Shown here: piece after piece, positions 63,280 to 64,000 of the stretch | Layout: each line of letters begins with the position of its first letter | Numbering within the stretch: the first letter of the stretch is position 1 | Assembly (NCBI GenBank): GCA_016709865.1 | Contig: JADJLX010000001.1 | Coordinates: 368,765-432,764, forward strand | Source of the DNA: Bacteroidales bacterium | Lineage (GTDB): Bacteria; Bacteroidota; Bacteroidia; Bacteroidales; VadinHA17 | Direction: 5' to 3' | DNA length: 64,000 nt | Notes under the pieces: model-generated | What the model saw: only the letters and a program-made list of their open reading frames with translations | Databases searched by the model: none | Told to the model about the DNA's origin: nothing | Translations under genes and position numbers: made by a program

Positions 63280-64000
63280 ATGACAACGAAAATACTCAAC
63301 AGAATAAAGAAGCTCCGGCTGCTCGGAATAGCCAGGGGCTTATGAAACCAGCCTTAGGCCAATGTAGCCACTGCAAACCTGTCAGCTGATGAGCTGATGG
63401 TATATTAGTAGAGGCGGAATGGGACCGTCAAAACCGTAATATTGACAGAAGGCTGCCCATTGCAAGGTTCCACTATCAATAGATGGAGAGCGTGATTATG
63501 AGGCAAACCGATCTTGACAGGGACCAGATGCTACGCTATACAGAATACACTTACATCAGAAAGCTTGAGAACATACTTATGACCGGAAGCACCGGAATAA
63601 GGGAAAGTGCCTACCTACAGCACTTGGGCGTCAGGGCATGTACTCTTGGGTTTAAGGTATATTGTCATGCAAATATGTAAAGCTATTTTCCGAAGCTAAA
63701 GATGAAGCAAGACCGATGGTTCTCTTATATAAGTGAAATATCAAAATAGGCAGCAAGACTTACTTTATCACTTGATGACTTTGGACTATTACCAATGATT
63801 AATCAAAATCGTTCTCACTGATGGAAATAATAGAAGACCGTCATAACAAAGCATCATTAGTAATAACTTCCCGACCTGGTAACACTGGCATGAGGTCATT
63901 GGAGGAAAAACTGCTGCTGATGCAATCACCAAAAGACGGGATCGTTCATAATGACCTGGATAGAACTAAAGGAGGAATCTCTGAGAAAAGGCAGGAGAAT
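63280..64000 (+). pseudogene. istB: IstB-like helper ATPase, degenerate, truncated by window end
   Basis: Starts MTTKILNRIKKLRLLGIAR, then a frame break near 63340. Later pieces (QTDLDRDQMLRYTEYTYIRKLENIL, LLPMINQNR, MEIIEDRHNKASLVIT) are readable in other frames. The Walker A region, which should read GSTGTGKS, reads GSTGIRES (about 63584-63609), so the ATP site is also destroyed by substitution. The 3' end is cut by the window. Confidence 0.85.

Larger units (their letters stand above)
61546..64000 (+). mobile_element. IS21-family insertion sequence, degenerate, right end outside window
   Basis: The left end lies near 61546 and carries four short direct repeats of a motif starting AAACTGACC (61560, 61584, 61608, 61633; period 24-25 bp), as expected of the transposase-binding ends of IS21 elements. 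The istA and istB reading frames follow but are riddled with frameshifts and stops, so the copy cannot transpose on its own. The right end is beyond 64000. Confidence 0.85.

Noticed and set aside
1..64000. CRISPR arrays, tRNA or rRNA genes, prophage or toxin-antitoxin islands
   Set aside because: I saw no regularly spaced repeat-spacer array, no cloverleaf-like segment in the gaps and no phage structural genes. A computational scan (tRNAscan, CRISPR finder) would be needed to exclude short ones.

Overview
The window is a chromosomal segment of a Bacteroidota bacterium, most likely an uncultured Bacteroidales/Marinilabiliales-type lineage. The evidence is an AT-rich background, start codons without purine-rich Shine-Dalgarno sequences, many TAnnTTTG promoter -7 elements, a TonB-dependent receptor with a carboxypeptidase-like N-terminal domain, a DUF4292 lipoprotein, an enlarged LspA, and characteristic Bacteroidota intergenic repeats. 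The tree position is inference; no rRNA or tRNA gene was seen.

Layout. 1-7.9 kb: a respiratory operon with an NrfD-type membrane subunit, a c-type cytochrome with Ig-like and membrane-anchor domains, a DoxX-like protein, a SCO assembly factor, a complete caa3 oxidase (subunits I, III, IV, II) and a CyoE/CtaB prenyltransferase. 8-22.3 kb: a lipoprotein, a membrane-protein/winged-helix/CreD locus with two matching operators, LspA, an ArsR regulator, a polyprenyl synthase, an MFS transporter, small metabolic enzymes, phosphofructokinase, a HAD hydrolase and a TonB-dependent receptor. 22.6-34.2 kb: a long minus-strand run (flippase, TPR lipoprotein, DUF4292 lipoprotein, LytM-type envelope protein, anti-sigma-type kinase, YbeY, MnmG, adenine deaminase, UvrC). 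Two parS-like palindromes lie in its non-coding gaps, so the region may be origin-proximal.

34.3-47 kb: cyclophilin, PheS, a Crp/Fnr regulator, nadA-YwqK-ruvB on the minus strand, an unusual 560-bp AT-rich intergenic region, RpiB, an Rrf2 regulator, VanZ, HemW, a coiled-coil membrane protein, a PurF paralogue lacking the glutaminase cysteine, and endonuclease IV. 47-59.4 kb: patatin, an Nramp transporter, a YCII protein, an SSS symporter-GNAT-serine hydrolase operon, a creatininase-like amidohydrolase, PdxH, a GH20 hexosaminidase convergent with a BNR sialidase-like enzyme, and an MFS exporter. Intergenic palindromic repeats of several families punctuate this part.

59.5-64 kb is different. 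It holds a SpoIIE-type phosphatase gene broken by four single-base losses in homopolymers, a broken BlaI-type repressor, and a heavily decayed IS21-family element (istA, istB) that runs off the window. No other part of the window shows obvious broken genes, so this end is either a decaying region or a stretch of poor sequence quality.

No CRISPR array, phage or obvious defence island was found. The most interesting candidates for undescribed biology are the CreD locus with its shared 17-bp operator, the TGTTAAT-rich region between nadA and rpiB, the parS-like pair, and the Cys-less PurF paralogue.
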